Shown here: one piece after another, positions 1 to 9,828 of the stretch
Numbering within the stretch: the stretch's first letter is position 1
Layout of the letters: each line of letters starts with the position of its first letter
Source: Nostoc sp. ATCC 53789
GTDB taxonomy: Bacteria; Cyanobacteriota; Cyanobacteriia; Cyanobacteriales; Nostocaceae
Length of the DNA stretch: 64,000 bases
Direction of reading: 5' to 3'
Assembly: GCF_009873495.1 (NCBI RefSeq)
Contig: NZ_CP046703.1
Location: 1,798,001 to 1,862,000 of the forward strand
Notes under the pieces: model-generated
What the model saw: only the letters and a program-made list of their open reading frames with translations
What the model was told of the DNA's origin: nothing
Database searches by the model: none
Position numbers and translations under genes: made by a program

Positions 1-557
1 ACCAAGTATCCTGTCTATCTTCAAATTTACCTTCCCATAGAGTTATACCTAAACCAACTTGTTCTAACCAAGTTTCTGAAGTTTCAAAGTAGCGTGTTCC
101 TCTAAGTTCATAAACATGCAGGATTTTTTCTGCTAATTGCTGATTTGGGTCATAGACGATGTAGTAACTAGCCCGCATGTGTTCATAAATTCGTAGTTTT
201 TTCTCCAGTTCATCACCTTCTTTATTAGAGACAATTTCGAGGACAACTTCTGGAGGTTTGCCAAAACGCCAAACCATATAACAACGATTTTGTTTCTCCC
301 ACCAATTTTGAGGTACTTGGACATCTAAGCTGAGAAAGACATCAGGTACAATAGGTGGTTGAAGGTCTGTGTAGTAAATACCTACATTCGCTTCAGCTAA
401 AAAAGTTTGGTTTTGTAGAGAACTGTAAAGAGAGCCAATTAAAAGGCGTTTCTGTTTGGAAGTAGCAAAATTATCTAAAGTGTCATTTTCAGTGACTAAC
501 TGGTTAGCATCTGGCACATAGTAATCATCATCATTGATTAGAACTTGCTGAACCATG
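1..557 (-). CDS. Uma2-family (DUF820) restriction-endonuclease-like protein, 3' end cut by window edge
   Basis: Reading the minus strand from the ATG at 557 gives an open frame that runs off the window edge, so the C-terminus is missing. Visible motifs are those of the cyanobacterial Uma2/DUF820 family, which has a PD-(D/E)XK nuclease-like fold: PDVFLSLDV (roughly residues 84-92), then PPEVVLEIVS followed by a Lys-rich helix and YYIVYDP. Uma2 proteins are highly multiplied in Nostoc genomes and their biological role is not established. A second family member lies at 36964-37572. The family call is fairly sure; nuclease activity is inferred only. Confidence 0.8.
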
Positions 558-668
558 ACTTTATCCAGTATTAAGAGCGTTATTTCTAGGTTAATTGATT
601 GGGGATAGAAGAGTGCTGAACTAGATATTTAGAGAAACGTATCGGGCAAGTATCTCTTGTTTGCTCAA

Positions 669-1370
669 TTAGAAATAGACTAACTGACTTAAAAAGAAGG
701 CAAGGGCTGCACTACCCAAAGGGACTGTCAAATTATCAATACCCAAAAAAGAAAAAGCCTCTAAAACTGTAGCGATAAATGCAACCGCAAGTGATATTAC
801 CCAAGTTTGCCAACTGTTTCCTTGAGTTCCAACTAAAATCAAAATACTGATGAAATAGCTAACCAGCATCATAGTTAGGGAGCCTTCCCAACTTTTTTGT
901 GTACCAAAGACTTTATATTTGTGTGTACCAAAGCGTTGTCCAATTAAGGCTGCTAGTCCATCTCCCCAAGTCATGATCAAAATTCCTAGGGCTGCGTACT
1001 GAGGTTGTTGTAAGTACCAGAAGCTGGCAACTAAAATACCGAAACTAACAGAGTAAAAAAATGTCCCGAAACTTTGCCGCCCAACGCTATTAATACCAGG
1101 AAGAATAGGCAATCGGTAGGATAATAAGGTGATTGCACTCGCTAGAATGGAAGCTGTAATCCCTACACTGGCGGGGATATCTAGCCACCAAGCAAGTAAA
1201 ATTACATTACCAGTGCCAATATGAACTATCTTCCGCACGATTTCTGGCTTGTTGGCAAAGCGGTTTACCACCCCTGCAATCAGAAGGATGAGTAACACCC
1301 AAATTGCAGTAATCGCAATTTGCAGCCATAAAATCGGAATTGAGGTTAAGTCAGAAAATGTAATCAACAA
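669..1370 (-). CDS. Phytol/dolichol kinase-like integral membrane protein (VTE5/SEC59-type)
   Basis: A 233-aa, very hydrophobic protein with about six to seven membrane segments. It carries the family pattern of CTP-dependent prenol kinases: RKIVHIGTGN near residue 45, GDGLAALIGQRFG and KSWEGSLTMM in the second half. Cyanobacterial relatives phosphorylate phytol from chlorophyll turnover for tocopherol and phylloquinone synthesis; that substrate is inferred from the family. There is no in-frame ATG. The frame is open up to about 1409, TTG at 1370 is the conventional start, and an AGAGG at 1396-1400 sits just upstream of an ATT codon, so the true start may be further upstream. It is divergent from yidD. 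Confidence 0.75.
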   Translation of the reverse strand: MLITFSDLTSIPILWLQIAITAIWVLLILLIAGVVNRFANKPEIVRKIVHIGTGNVILLAWWLDIPASVGITASILASAITLLSYRLPILPGINSVGRQSFGTFFYSVSFGILVASFWYLQQPQYAALGILIMTWGDGLAALIGQRFGTHKYKVFGTQKSWEGSLTMMLVSYFISILILVGTQGNSWQTWVISLAVAFIATVLEAFSFLGIDNLTVPLGSAALAFFLSQLVYF

Positions 1371-1431
1371 AGATGTAACAAAATGAAAAATTTTACCTCT
1401 GTTACTAATTTATAAGATTTAGGTAACTGCA

Positions 1432-1668
1432 ATGAAACTATTATTTATTTGGCTGATTCGGGGCTACCGAATGTTTATCTCGCCGTTGTTTCTCCCGACT
1501 TGTCGCTTTCAACCAACTTGTTCGATGTATGCTATTGAAGCTATTGAACGATTTGGAGTGTTACGTGGTAGCTGGATGGCAACTCGGCGGATTTTGCGCT
1601 GTCATCCGTTTCATCCAGGTGGTTACGATCCAGTGCCGGAGGTGGTGGAAAAGGTGAAGGAGGAGTAG
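1432..1668 (+). CDS. yidD: Membrane protein insertion efficiency factor YidD
   Basis: A 78-aa protein with the full YidD signature: an N-terminal amphipathic segment ([12 protein letters not shown]), [17 protein letters not shown] with the conserved cysteines, and the C-terminal [18 protein letters not shown]. YidD is a small, membrane-associated helper of YidC-dependent protein insertion. In many bacteria it lies next to rnpA and yidC, but here it stands alone, divergent from the phytol-kinase-like gene with a spacing of about 60 bp. Its length matches the family. Confidence 0.95.
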   Translation: MKLLFIWLIRGYRMFISPLFLPTCRFQPTCSMYAIEAIERFGVLRGSWMATRRILRCHPFHPGGYDPVPEVVEKVKEE

Positions 1669-1708
1669 TTTTGTGCAAATGGTGGAGAATTGAGGGGTGG
1701 AGTTTAAA

Positions 1709-1748
1709 CGCAGAGGGGCGCGGAGAGAAGCGCAGAGGGGCGCAGAGA
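1709..1748. repeat. GC-rich short direct repeat
   Basis: The 13-mer CGCAGAGGGGCGC occurs at 1709-1721 and again at 1731-1743, within a purine-rich stretch between yidD and the next gene. It is a dispersed intergenic motif of the type common in Nostoc. An apparent minus-strand frame across it is an artefact of its low complexity. Confidence 0.5.
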
Positions 1749-1867
1749 ATGAGAAGAGGGGTAAATTATTAAAGGATGTATTCGTGAGTATAGGTATTTG
1801 GGGAGATGTCAACAGATGAGGTTGTCATCTAGCGTGGGAAGGTTGAATAATTTAATTTAGACTTACG

Positions 1868-2095
1868 ATGATTAATCCTACTGCGATTTCTATACCAGAA
1901 CCACAAATTCCTACTCCTGGCCCGAGTCCGCTACCTAGTCCCAATCCTGAGCCGAATCCGCTACCTAGTCCTGAACCTGTACCGGGGCCAGCGATTCCTC
2001 AACCCTTGCCGGGGCCTGTACCAGAAACAGTACCTGCTCCTATTCCTCAGACGGTTCCAGGGCCAATTCCTCAAACCATACCGGAACCTGTTTAG
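1868..2095 (+). CDS. Small proline-rich protein, function unknown
   Basis: A 75-aa frame made almost entirely of Pro-x and Pro-Glu/Pro-Gly units (PTPGPSPLPSPNPEP, GPVPETVPAPIPQTVPGP). The repeat is irregular at DNA level, and third positions vary while prolines are kept, which argues for selection on the protein. No signal peptide or anchor is visible and no good Shine-Dalgarno precedes the ATG. It lies 45 bp upstream of ychF on the same strand. It could be a disordered linker-like protein or a spurious frame in a repetitive tract. Confidence 0.45.
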   Translation: MINPTAISIPEPQIPTPGPSPLPSPNPEPNPLPSPEPVPGPAIPQPLPGPVPETVPAPIPQTVPGPIPQTIPEPV

Positions 2096-2140
2096 ATTAC
2101 CTTGGTAATGTAATCCAAAATCTCAAATCTAAAATCCAAA

Positions 2141-3232
2141 ATGCTAAGAGCCGGAATTGTCGGACTTCCCAACGTCGGAAAATCTACTTTATTTAATGCT
2201 GTAGTTGCTAATGCCAAGGCAGAAGCAGCTAACTTCCCTTTTTGCACGATTGAACCGAATGTCGGCGTTGTCGCAGTACCGGATGAACGGTTAAATGTTC
2301 TTGCTAAGATTGCCACTTCGGTACAAACTATCCCGGCGCGGGTGGAATTTGTAGATATTGCTGGTTTAGTTAAAGGTGCAAGTCAGGGTGAGGGACTAGG
2401 AAACCAATTCCTGTCCCACATCCGAGAAGTTGATGCGATTGTCCATGTGGTACGTTGTTTTGAAAATGACGATATTATCCACGTTGCTGGTTCTGTTGAT
2501 CCAGCACGAGATATTGAAATCATTAATATAGAATTGGGTTTATCAGATTTATCACAAATTGAGCGGCGAATTGATCGCACTCGCAAACAAGCTCGTACCA
2601 ACAAAGATGCACAGTTTGAAATCACAGTTTTAGAAAAATTAGCTGCGGCTTTAAATGAAGGTAAATCAGTGCGTCAGATAAGTTTGAATGAAGAAGAAGA
2701 AGTAATTATTAAAGGGCTGGATTTGCTCACTTATAAACCGATTATCTACGCCGCGAATGTATCTGAAGATGAGTTGGCAACTGGTAATCATTTTGTGGAA
2801 ACAGTGCGGCAAATCGCAGCAACAGAAAATGCCCAAGTTGTGATAGTTTCGGCTCAAGTTGAAGCTGAATTAGTGGAATTACCAGAGGAAGATAAAGCTG
2901 ATTTTCTTGCGTCTTTAGGTGTGGAAGAAGGCGGTTTGAAATCGTTGATTCGGGCAACTTACTCGCTTCTAGGCTTGCGGACATATTTTACCTGCGGCCC
3001 CAAAGAAACCCGCGCTTGGACAATTAATGCCGGAATGTCTGCACCTCAAGCTGCTGGTGTAATCCACAGTGATTTTGAGCGGGGATTTATTCGCGCTGAA
3101 ACTGTCGCTTATAAAGATTTGGTAACAACTGGTTCGATGAATGCTGCGAAGGAAAAAGGGTTGGTTCGCAGTGAAGGAAAAGAGTATGTTGTGCAGGAAG
3201 GGGATGTAATGTTGTTCCGATTTAATGTGTAG
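2141..3232 (+). CDS. ychF: Redox-regulated ATPase YchF (Obg-like GTPase superfamily)
   Basis: A 363-aa full-length YchF/OLA1. The G1 loop GLPNVGKST lies at residues 8-16, a G3 region DIAGLVKGA follows, and NVSE replaces the usual NKxD specificity motif. NVSE is the family hallmark explaining ATP rather than GTP preference. The C-terminal TGS domain is present (TFFTCGPKETRAWTI-type region, ending VVQEGDVMLFRFNV). YchF binds ribosomes and is involved in translation and oxidative-stress control. It appears monocistronic. Confidence 0.97.
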   Translation: MLRAGIVGLPNVGKSTLFNAVVANAKAEAANFPFCTIEPNVGVVAVPDERLNVLAKIATSVQTIPARVEFVDIAGLVKGASQGEGLGNQFLSHIREVDAIVHVVRCFENDDIIHVAGSVDPARDIEIINIELGLSDLSQIERRIDRTRKQARTNKDAQFEITVLEKLAAALNEGKSVRQISLNEEEEVIIKGLDLLTYKPIIYAANVSEDELATGNHFVETVRQIAATENAQVVIVSAQVEAELVELPEEDKADFLASLGVEEGGLKSLIRATYSLLGLRTYFTCGPKETRAWTINAGMSAPQAAGVIHSDFERGFIRAETVAYKDLVTTGSMNAAKEKGLVRSEGKEYVVQEGDVMLFRFNV

Positions 3233-3304
3233 GGATAATTAATTAAGTGGCCGTTATCAATCAGATAATGGTCAACTTATACCAAATTGCGATCGCCTAG
3301 GGTG

Positions 3305-3324
3305 GGCGGGTACGCCATCGCACT
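3305..3324 (+). repeat. Dispersed 20-bp repeat, copy 1
   Basis: The 20-mer GGCGGGTACGCCATCGCACT here recurs exactly at 9978-9997. Both copies lie in intergenic DNA, close to HIP1-like GCGATCGC sequence. This is one of the many short interspersed repeats of heterocystous cyanobacteria. Confidence 0.6.
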
Positions 3325-3435
3325 GTATACTTTGACACTCCTTAAGGAGTTGTTAGGCGATCGCAAATAAACGCAAATAAACCAGTAATCTGTTTTCAGA
3401 TAGCAGTTTCCACAGGTTATTAAAGGACATATCGC

Positions 3436-4347
3436 TCAGTTACTCCCACCCACCATGTATACATAGGAACCAAAATTCTCATCATCCGTACCAATAATCA
3501 CACCGCCTTCTGCACCGGGAACAAGTTCCATACCTTCAATTTTGTGGTAATCAGAGCGGTAAAGAGGAACAAGTTGAGAATTTTGCTGCCATACAATTTT
3601 GTGATCACGCAATCCCAGATAACCAGCGACATACACAGCTGACTGAAATGGGCCATCGTCTCCGGCATCATTTGCTGAGGTGATGTACACAATTCCTACA
3701 GGGTCTACCTTAATGTCTGATATATGACGTACATTGCCAGATGGAAACGGTACTTTCAGATTGGCAGAACCTGCGAGAGTAATTTGATATTTAGCCAAGT
3801 CAAACACTCCCCAAAATATAGTTGCTGGTTGTTCACCTTCGCCTCGATGTGCCCAAATAGCAACTAATTTTCCGTCTATATTTTGTAATCCAAATCCTTC
3901 AAAATTATTTCCTTGAATAATTTCTGGTAGATTGAATTCTTTGAGAACCAAGATAGTTTGATTGGCAGGGTTTAACCTGATAAAATAAGCTTTGCCAGAA
4001 CTGCTTAAAGCGATAAAAGAGAATTTTGTTTTCTCAGGAATAGATGTTAAAGCTTCTAAGTCGATGGGCAATTCTATGTTACTTGGCCACTTTAATGGGA
4101 AATATTCAGGTTGGTTTTTTCCTTTAATACTAATAATTGCTAAACGGGTTTGATTGGGTTTTTTGTTGTCATGGACGATTAGAAAATCTAGGGTATTGCT
4201 TTGCTGCTTTATCAAAGCCATACCACTGATCCCGAAAGGGATACCACCGCGAACTGGTCGCCAATCTTGCGCCCAAACTTGCACAGATATGAGTAACAAT
4301 GCACTCAAGACTACTATATTTATAATTAACTTGAGAAACCGAGGCAT
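3436..4347 (-). CDS. Secreted beta-propeller-like protein of unknown function (possibly DUF3616-like)
   Basis: The ATG at 4347 is chosen because it is followed at once by a signal peptide (MPRFLKLIINIVVLSALLL, cleavage expected near VWA-QD). An upstream in-frame ATG at 4410 lies in repetitive intergenic sequence. The mature ~280 residues consist of short beta-rich repeats (DFLIVHDNKK, FSFIALSSSGKAYFIRL, VYITSANDAGDDG, VIIGTDDENFGSYVY), suggesting a propeller exported to the periplasm. It may belong to DUF3616, but that is not certain. No enzymatic motif is recognised. It stands alone between ychF and the sensor operon. Confidence 0.6.
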   Translation of the reverse strand: MPRFLKLIINIVVLSALLLISVQVWAQDWRPVRGGIPFGISGMALIKQQSNTLDFLIVHDNKKPNQTRLAIISIKGKNQPEYFPLKWPSNIELPIDLEALTSIPEKTKFSFIALSSSGKAYFIRLNPANQTILVLKEFNLPEIIQGNNFEGFGLQNIDGKLVAIWAHRGEGEQPATIFWGVFDLAKYQITLAGSANLKVPFPSGNVRHISDIKVDPVGIVYITSANDAGDDGPFQSAVYVAGYLGLRDHKIVWQQNSQLVPLYRSDYHKIEGMELVPGAEGGVIIGTDDENFGSYVYMVGGSN

Positions 4348-4529
4348 ATTAAAAGGGATTGGGCATGGGGTATTAAGCATTGGGTGTGGGGTTAAAAAAA
4401 CTCTTCCCACTCGCTACACTCCGTAATAGAAGTGTGTTGGTCGATGCCCAATCATATCAAATCCGAAAAATTTTCACCTGCACAAGCAAGTAGTATTTTA
4501 TCCCTATATTTAGCAGTGTGATTACGTAT

Positions 4530-6818
4530 TTAGTTGGCTCCCGATAGTACTTTCTGTAAAGAAACCAATAATTCGTTGACAGTATAGGGCTTGACCAAAA
4601 ATGTATTGACACCAATAGCAGCTACTGAACTGAGCTTATTTTCAGACATAAGTCCACTGCTGGCAATAATTCTGACTTTGGGGTTAATTTTTTGCAGGGT
4701 ACGGATGGCAGTTAAACCATCGAGTGATGGTAGCATAATATCCATCAGTACGGCACTAATTTTATCTCGGTTTTGAGCGTAGAGCGCGATCGCTTCAATG
4801 CCATCATTGGCAATTAGGGTTTTGTAGTTATGAGTTTCCAGTGATGTTTTGGTAATCTCTTGAATGGCAACTTCATCATCCACAATCAAAATCAATTCTC
4901 CATGTCCCGTCTGTGGTGGCAATTCTTCGGGAGTAAATGTTTCCATTCCCTCCACTGCTGGCAAGTAAACCTTAAAGCTAGTGCCACTTCCCACTTCGCT
5001 ATAGACATTCACAAAACCACCGTGGCTTTTAATAATTCCCAGCACGGTGGAAAGTCCTAACCCTGTGCCTTTTCCAACATCTTTTGTGGTAAAGAATGGC
5101 TCGAAAATTCTATCTAAGATTTCTTTAGGAATCCCAACTCCCGTATCGGAGACAGTAATTACTATGTAAGGCCCCTCTTTGGCTTCCAGGTTCATGCGGG
5201 CATAATTTTCATCAATCAACAGATTTTCAGCAATAATACTCAAATTACCGCCATTTGGCATTGCATCGCGGGCATTAACGCAGAGGTTCATCAATACTTG
5301 ATGCAGTTGGGTGCTATCTCCAGAAACCATCCACAAATCTTGCAGGACATCGGTGCTGATTTGTATGGATCTGGGAAATGTCTCTTTAAGAATCTTGGCA
5401 ACTTCCACAATCAGATGTCTGAGTTGCAAAGTGATACGTTTCCCTTCTACACCCCGTGCAAAGGACAGCACCTGTTTGACTAAATCAGCCCCGCGTCTAG
5501 CATTGATTTCCAAAATTTCCAGTAGATGGCGAGTCCGCTCATCTGCATCGGGAAATTTGAGTGGTAAGAGTTGCGCTCCTGCCAAAATCGGTGTCAGGAT
5601 ATTGTTGAGGTCGTGAGCAATGCCACTAGCTAAGGTGCCAATACTTTCCAAGCGTTGGGCGCGAAATAATTGGGCTTCTAGATGTTTTTTATCGGTAATA
5701 TCTGTGTCAACGGTGAGAATCGCTTTAGGTTTTCCTTGTTCGCTGCACACCAAACTCCAACGACTCGCAACAAGGATTTCCTTTCCCATTTTAGTCAGTT
5801 TAGTTAACTCGCCCTGCCACTTACCTTTACTAGTAGCTTGTAAAAGAGCCGCTTCGATTTCTGGTGAAGGTTCGTCAAACAAAAGCTCAGTAGCATTTTT
5901 GCCCCAAGCTTCTGTAGCTTTCCAGCCGTAAAGTGTTTCTGCGCCTTTGTTCCAGAAAATAATTTGATTGTTTAAATCTCGCACGCAAATGGCATCTGTG
6001 GTGACATCTAGTAATGCTGCTTGTTCGCGGATTTTTTCTTCTGCCAATTTGCGTTCGCGTAGCGCAGCTTGTCGTTCGCTAATATCAATACTGGCGCATG
6101 TCACGCCGAGAATTTCTTGCGACTCATTCCGCAATGGCTCAACTGTCAAATCGTAATATCGAGTTATATCTTTGATTGTAATTGATACTTCCTCTCGCGT
6201 TCCTATACCAGTGGTTAGCACCCCACGTTTAATTGTGGTAAGACGTTGAGCATCTTCACCTGGGATAATATCCAAGTCTTGTTTCCCTAATATTTCCTCA
6301 ACTGTCAATCCAGATGGCGGATTATAAACCCAGGTGTAGCGTAAATCTATATCTTGGTTGTAGACAAAGATGGGAGAGTTTTTGAGGGCCACCCGAAATC
6401 GCTCCTCACTATGGCGCAATGCGTCGTCTGCCCGTTGACGTTCGATGGCATAACGCATGGAACGTACCAGCAAGTCGCCAGTTACTTGCCCTTTCACCAA
6501 ATAATCCTGCGCTCCTTCTTGCATCGCCCTAATTGCTAGGGTTTCATCATTTATACCCGTCAGCACAATTATGGGAGTAGCTTTAGCCTGATGGTGAGCG
6601 ATGACAAAGGTTTCTAGCCCCTGGCTATCTGGCAGCGAGAGGTCTAGTAGAATCACATCAAAAATTTCCTTTGCTAAGTAGTTAATTGCTTCCGAAAGCC
6701 GCTCAACGGGCATCAAATCAACTACAACTGTGGTAACTTCCTTTAAAAGCTCCTGTAATAATAAAACATCACCAGGGTTATCTTCTACTAACAAGACTTT
6801 AATATTTTTACCTGCCAT
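4530..6818 (-). CDS. Hybrid sensor histidine kinase, REC-PAS-PAS-HisKA-HATPase-REC
   Basis: The ATG at 6818 (762 aa) is preferred over the upstream in-frame codon at 6857: it has GGAG about 9 nt upstream and avoids overlap with the preceding gene. Domain order: an N-terminal receiver (VEDNPGD, phospho-Asp near 59), a PAS near 145-250, a second PAS near 265-385, dimerisation/phosphoacceptor GIAHDLNNI (His about 402), HATPase with DTGVGIP and GTGLGLS, then a second receiver (IVDDE, Asp about 693). The two receivers flanking a kinase suggest an integrator in a phosphorelay. It is the third gene of a compact operon after the cyanobacteriochrome kinase and a CheY-like regulator, 5 bp beyond the latter. 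The signal is unknown. Confidence 0.9.
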   Translation of the reverse strand: MAGKNIKVLLVEDNPGDVLLLQELLKEVTTVVVDLMPVERLSEAINYLAKEIFDVILLDLSLPDSQGLETFVIAHHQAKATPIIVLTGINDETLAIRAMQEGAQDYLVKGQVTGDLLVRSMRYAIERQRADDALRHSEERFRVALKNSPIFVYNQDIDLRYTWVYNPPSGLTVEEILGKQDLDIIPGEDAQRLTTIKRGVLTTGIGTREEVSITIKDITRYYDLTVEPLRNESQEILGVTCASIDISERQAALRERKLAEEKIREQAALLDVTTDAICVRDLNNQIIFWNKGAETLYGWKATEAWGKNATELLFDEPSPEIEAALLQATSKGKWQGELTKLTKMGKEILVASRWSLVCSEQGKPKAILTVDTDITDKKHLEAQLFRAQRLESIGTLASGIAHDLNNILTPILAGAQLLPLKFPDADERTRHLLEILEINARRGADLVKQVLSFARGVEGKRITLQLRHLIVEVAKILKETFPRSIQISTDVLQDLWMVSGDSTQLHQVLMNLCVNARDAMPNGGNLSIIAENLLIDENYARMNLEAKEGPYIVITVSDTGVGIPKEILDRIFEPFFTTKDVGKGTGLGLSTVLGIIKSHGGFVNVYSEVGSGTSFKVYLPAVEGMETFTPEELPPQTGHGELILIVDDEVAIQEITKTSLETHNYKTLIANDGIEAIALYAQNRDKISAVLMDIMLPSLDGLTAIRTLQKINPKVRIIASSGLMSENKLSSVAAIGVNTFLVKPYTVNELLVSLQKVLSGAN

Positions 6819-6823
6819 TTCCA

Positions 6824-7270
6824 CTACTCCGGTGGCAGTTTTACGATCGCAAACCAAAAATTTTCTATTGATTGTACAATTTTAACGAATTGATCGAAAT
6901 CTACTGGCTTAGTTATATAACAGTTTGCACATAAATTATATGCTTTGAGGATGTCTTCTTCAGCTTGGGAAGTCGTCAGAATTACCACAGGAATTCGCTT
7001 GAGCTTTTCATCTCCTTTGATTTCTGCCAGTACCTCCCGCCCATCTTTTCTGGGGAGATTTAAATCGAGCAACACAATATCGGGATGGACTGCCTTAACA
7101 TATTTTTCTTGTTTTCGCAAGAATGCCATCGCCTCCACACCATCTTCGACGACGTTGAGGTTAATCGAGATTTTACTATCTTCTAAGGCGATGCGTGTAA
7201 GTTGGGCATCGCCAGGATTGTCCTCTACTAACAAAACCTCAATAGGCATAATCGCTGTTATAACGCTCAC
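6824..7270 (-). CDS. CheY-like response regulator (Rcp1-type)
   Basis: A 148-aa stand-alone receiver with [18 protein letters not shown] at the N-terminus, phosphoacceptor [14 protein letters not shown] and ITKPVDF near the C-terminus. The VEDNPGD start and the extended C-terminus match the Rcp1 class that partners phytochrome-type kinases. The GTG start overlaps the TGA of the upstream cyanobacteriochrome kinase (GTGA at 7267-7270), so the two are probably translationally coupled. An alternative ATG lies 21 bases further in (7249). It is likely the direct phosphate acceptor of that kinase. Confidence 0.88.
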   Translation of the reverse strand: MSVITAIMPIEVLLVEDNPGDAQLTRIALEDSKISINLNVVEDGVEAMAFLRKQEKYVKAVHPDIVLLDLNLPRKDGREVLAEIKGDEKLKRIPVVILTTSQAEEDILKAYNLCANCYITKPVDFDQFVKIVQSIENFWFAIVKLPPE

Positions 7271-9828
7271 GATTGCTTACCTGCTCTATCTGGAATTGTG
7301 AAGTAGAAAGTCGAGCCTTGACCCGGTTTCGATTCAACCCAGATCCTGCCGCCGTGACGTTCTATAATTTTTTTACAAATTGCCAGACCAATTCCAGTAC
7401 CAGGATACTTGTCTCTACCGTGCAAGCGCTGAAAAATTATAAAAATACGTTCTGCATACTGGGATTCCAAACCAATCCCATTATCACGTATCGAGAATAA
7501 CCATTCATCTGCCAATGGTATAGAATTTAAACTTTCTTTGTCTGAGTTTGGATTTGGCTTGGCTACCCCAATGTGAATTTGTGGCTGCTGATTCTGGCAA
7601 AATTTGATCGCGTTGCCAATCAGGTTTTGAAATACTTGTGTGAGTTGGGTAGTATCAGCCATCACTTCAGGAAGAGGTTCGTGAGTGACAATTGCCTGAT
7701 TATCTGCGATCGCAATTTGGAGATTAGCGATCGCCTGCTGTAAGATGACATCACAATCAACTAACTTAAATGGCTGTCCACGGGTGCTGACGCGGGAATA
7801 GTTCAACAAATCGTTGATTAGGGTCTGCATTCGCCGCGCCCCATCTACTGCGTAGGTGATAAACTGATCGGCATTGGCATCAAGTTGATTTTTGTATCTT
7901 CGCTCTAGTAGCTGTAAATAACTTGTTACCATCCGTAACGGCTCTTGTAAGTCATGGGAAGCCACATAAGCAAACTGTTCCAATTCCGCATTAGAACGGA
8001 CTAGTTCTTGACTTTGCTGGGTTTCTTTTTCTAATAGTTGCGCTTGAGATAAAGCAATGCCAATTTGATTAGCTAGTAGCTTTAACAACTCCGTCTCAAA
8101 GTTATTCCACTTTCGAGGTGCGGCACACTGATGAGCCAGCAACAAGCCCCAAATGCCATCTCTGACGAGAATTGGTACAACGAGATTAGCTCTGACAGCA
8201 AACTGCTGAAGAAATTCTCGATGGCATGGTTGAATGTGAGCAGTTTCAATGTCTTCCATAGCACTGACTCTGCCCTGGCGATATCTTTCTATGTATTCTT
8301 CTTTAAAGCAGGGGTCAAAAAGATTTTTTCTCAGAATTACGGGCCAACCAGGTATCACCGCCTCTTGCACTACTGTTCCCGAACCATCAGACTCTAGTCG
8401 AAAAATTAAAACTCGGTCAGCTTGGAGTAATTTTTGTACCTCTGTCACCGTGGTTTGAAGAATTTCATCTATTTGTAAAGATTCTCGAATTTTCAGGGTG
8501 ATTTCTGCAAATAATTGCGATCGCAAATTCTGCCGCTTTAATTCTTCATCTGCCTGCTTGCGATCTGTGATATCTGTATAAGAACCCACCATTCGAACTA
8601 TATCACCCAATGCGTCCCAAAGTGCTTGTCCTCGATCTAGAATCCATTTATAGCTGCCGTCTTGGCACTGGACTCGATATTCACAGACATAAAACGGTGT
8701 TTTCTTGGCAAAGTGGTCTTGGAAGGCTTGAAGTACCCAATCTCGCTCATCGGGGTGGATTCGTTTTATCCATTCGTCCCAACCGTTGGAAACTTCGTGG
8801 TCTTTATAACCGAGTATTTCCTTCCACCGAGTTGAGAAGAACACTTCATTAGTCTTAAGGTTCCAATCCCAAATGCCATCATTATTACCATGTAATGCTA
8901 ATTGCCAACGTTCTTCACTTTCTCGTAGTGCTTCTACTGTTCGCCGCCGTTCAGTAATGTCTTGAAAATAAATAGACAAGCCGTCTTTTGCAGGATAGGC
9001 ATGGACTTGAAGCCAGCAGTTTAGTGGTGGATAAAACTCCTCAAATTCCACACTCACCTGTTCTAAGATTGCCCTGTGATACTCACGGTAAAATGTTGTG
9101 CCGATAATTTCTGGAAACACTTCCCAGATGTTTTTACCCAGAAGCTCATTTTGTTTTTTTTGCAACAGCCGTTCTGCTTGACCATTAATGTAGGTGAATC
9201 GCGACTTTTTATCCAGGGCAAAAAACCCATCAGTGATGCTTTCAAGAAGATTATTGATGCGGGTTCTCGCAGCTTCCGACTGGACGCGGGCTGCTTGCTC
9301 CTGTGCCATGAGCTTTTCAGTAACTTCAGATACCTCAGTTACATAACGCCTAAGTTCTAGTTGGTCGATTACCAAGCGACTCAGAGCCACAAGCGCCTCT
9401 ACTTGTTTTTGGCTCAATTCTTTTGGAACTTGGTCAATTACACACAGAGTTCCCAGCATATCTCCCTTGGGAGTAATTAAGGGTACACCTGCATAAAACC
9501 GTACATAAGGATAGCCAGTTACTACCGGATTATTTGCTAATTTTTCGTCAGCTAGGGTATCAGGAACCACCACAACGTTACGCCGCTCTTGGCAAAGGTA
9601 AGATAACCCAATACTCCGGGGCATTTCTGATACATCTAAACCTACTTTTGCCTTAAACCATTGACGGTTTTCATCAATAAAATTTACCAAAGAGATAGAA
9701 GTACCACAAATAAATGCTGCTAACTGAGCAAGATTGTCGTAAGCTTCTTCGGGTTCAGTGTCAAGAATTTGATACTGGCGGAGGGCTTCTAGCCGCGCTA
9801 TTTCTGTATCAATTTGTCCAGCTTTCAT
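7267..9828 (-). CDS. GAF-PAS-PAS-cyanobacteriochrome GAF-histidine kinase (DXCF type)
   Basis: An 853-aa soluble sensor kinase. It has an N-terminal GAF (about 20-165), PAS (190-295), PAS/PAC (303-425), a second GAF (440-595), HisKA ([12 protein letters not shown], His625) and HATPase ([15 protein letters not shown]). The second GAF has both cysteines of a DXCF cyanobacteriochrome: DPCF at 505-508 (Cys507) and QPCHREFL with Cys535, 28 residues apart as in TePixJ, plus the flanking GRV..MEDI and RANLVVPI.V signatures. It should therefore bind a bilin covalently and sense light, typically in the blue/green or blue/teal range. That is inference from the family. It is the first gene of a three-gene two-component operon. 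Confidence 0.9.
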   Translation of the reverse strand: MKAGQIDTEIARLEALRQYQILDTEPEEAYDNLAQLAAFICGTSISLVNFIDENRQWFKAKVGLDVSEMPRSIGLSYLCQERRNVVVVPDTLADEKLANNPVVTGYPYVRFYAGVPLITPKGDMLGTLCVIDQVPKELSQKQVEALVALSRLVIDQLELRRYVTEVSEVTEKLMAQEQAARVQSEAARTRINNLLESITDGFFALDKKSRFTYINGQAERLLQKKQNELLGKNIWEVFPEIIGTTFYREYHRAILEQVSVEFEEFYPPLNCWLQVHAYPAKDGLSIYFQDITERRRTVEALRESEERWQLALHGNNDGIWDWNLKTNEVFFSTRWKEILGYKDHEVSNGWDEWIKRIHPDERDWVLQAFQDHFAKKTPFYVCEYRVQCQDGSYKWILDRGQALWDALGDIVRMVGSYTDITDRKQADEELKRQNLRSQLFAEITLKIRESLQIDEILQTTVTEVQKLLQADRVLIFRLESDGSGTVVQEAVIPGWPVILRKNLFDPCFKEEYIERYRQGRVSAMEDIETAHIQPCHREFLQQFAVRANLVVPILVRDGIWGLLLAHQCAAPRKWNNFETELLKLLANQIGIALSQAQLLEKETQQSQELVRSNAELEQFAYVASHDLQEPLRMVTSYLQLLERRYKNQLDANADQFITYAVDGARRMQTLINDLLNYSRVSTRGQPFKLVDCDVILQQAIANLQIAIADNQAIVTHEPLPEVMADTTQLTQVFQNLIGNAIKFCQNQQPQIHIGVAKPNPNSDKESLNSIPLADEWLFSIRDNGIGLESQYAERIFIIFQRLHGRDKYPGTGIGLAICKKIIERHGGRIWVESKPGQGSTFYFTIPDRAGKQS

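Noticed and set aside
4860-6156. Plus-strand frames of 60-103 codons opposite the hybrid kinase
   Set aside because: They show no homology-like pattern and lie entirely within the coding strand of a conserved kinase.
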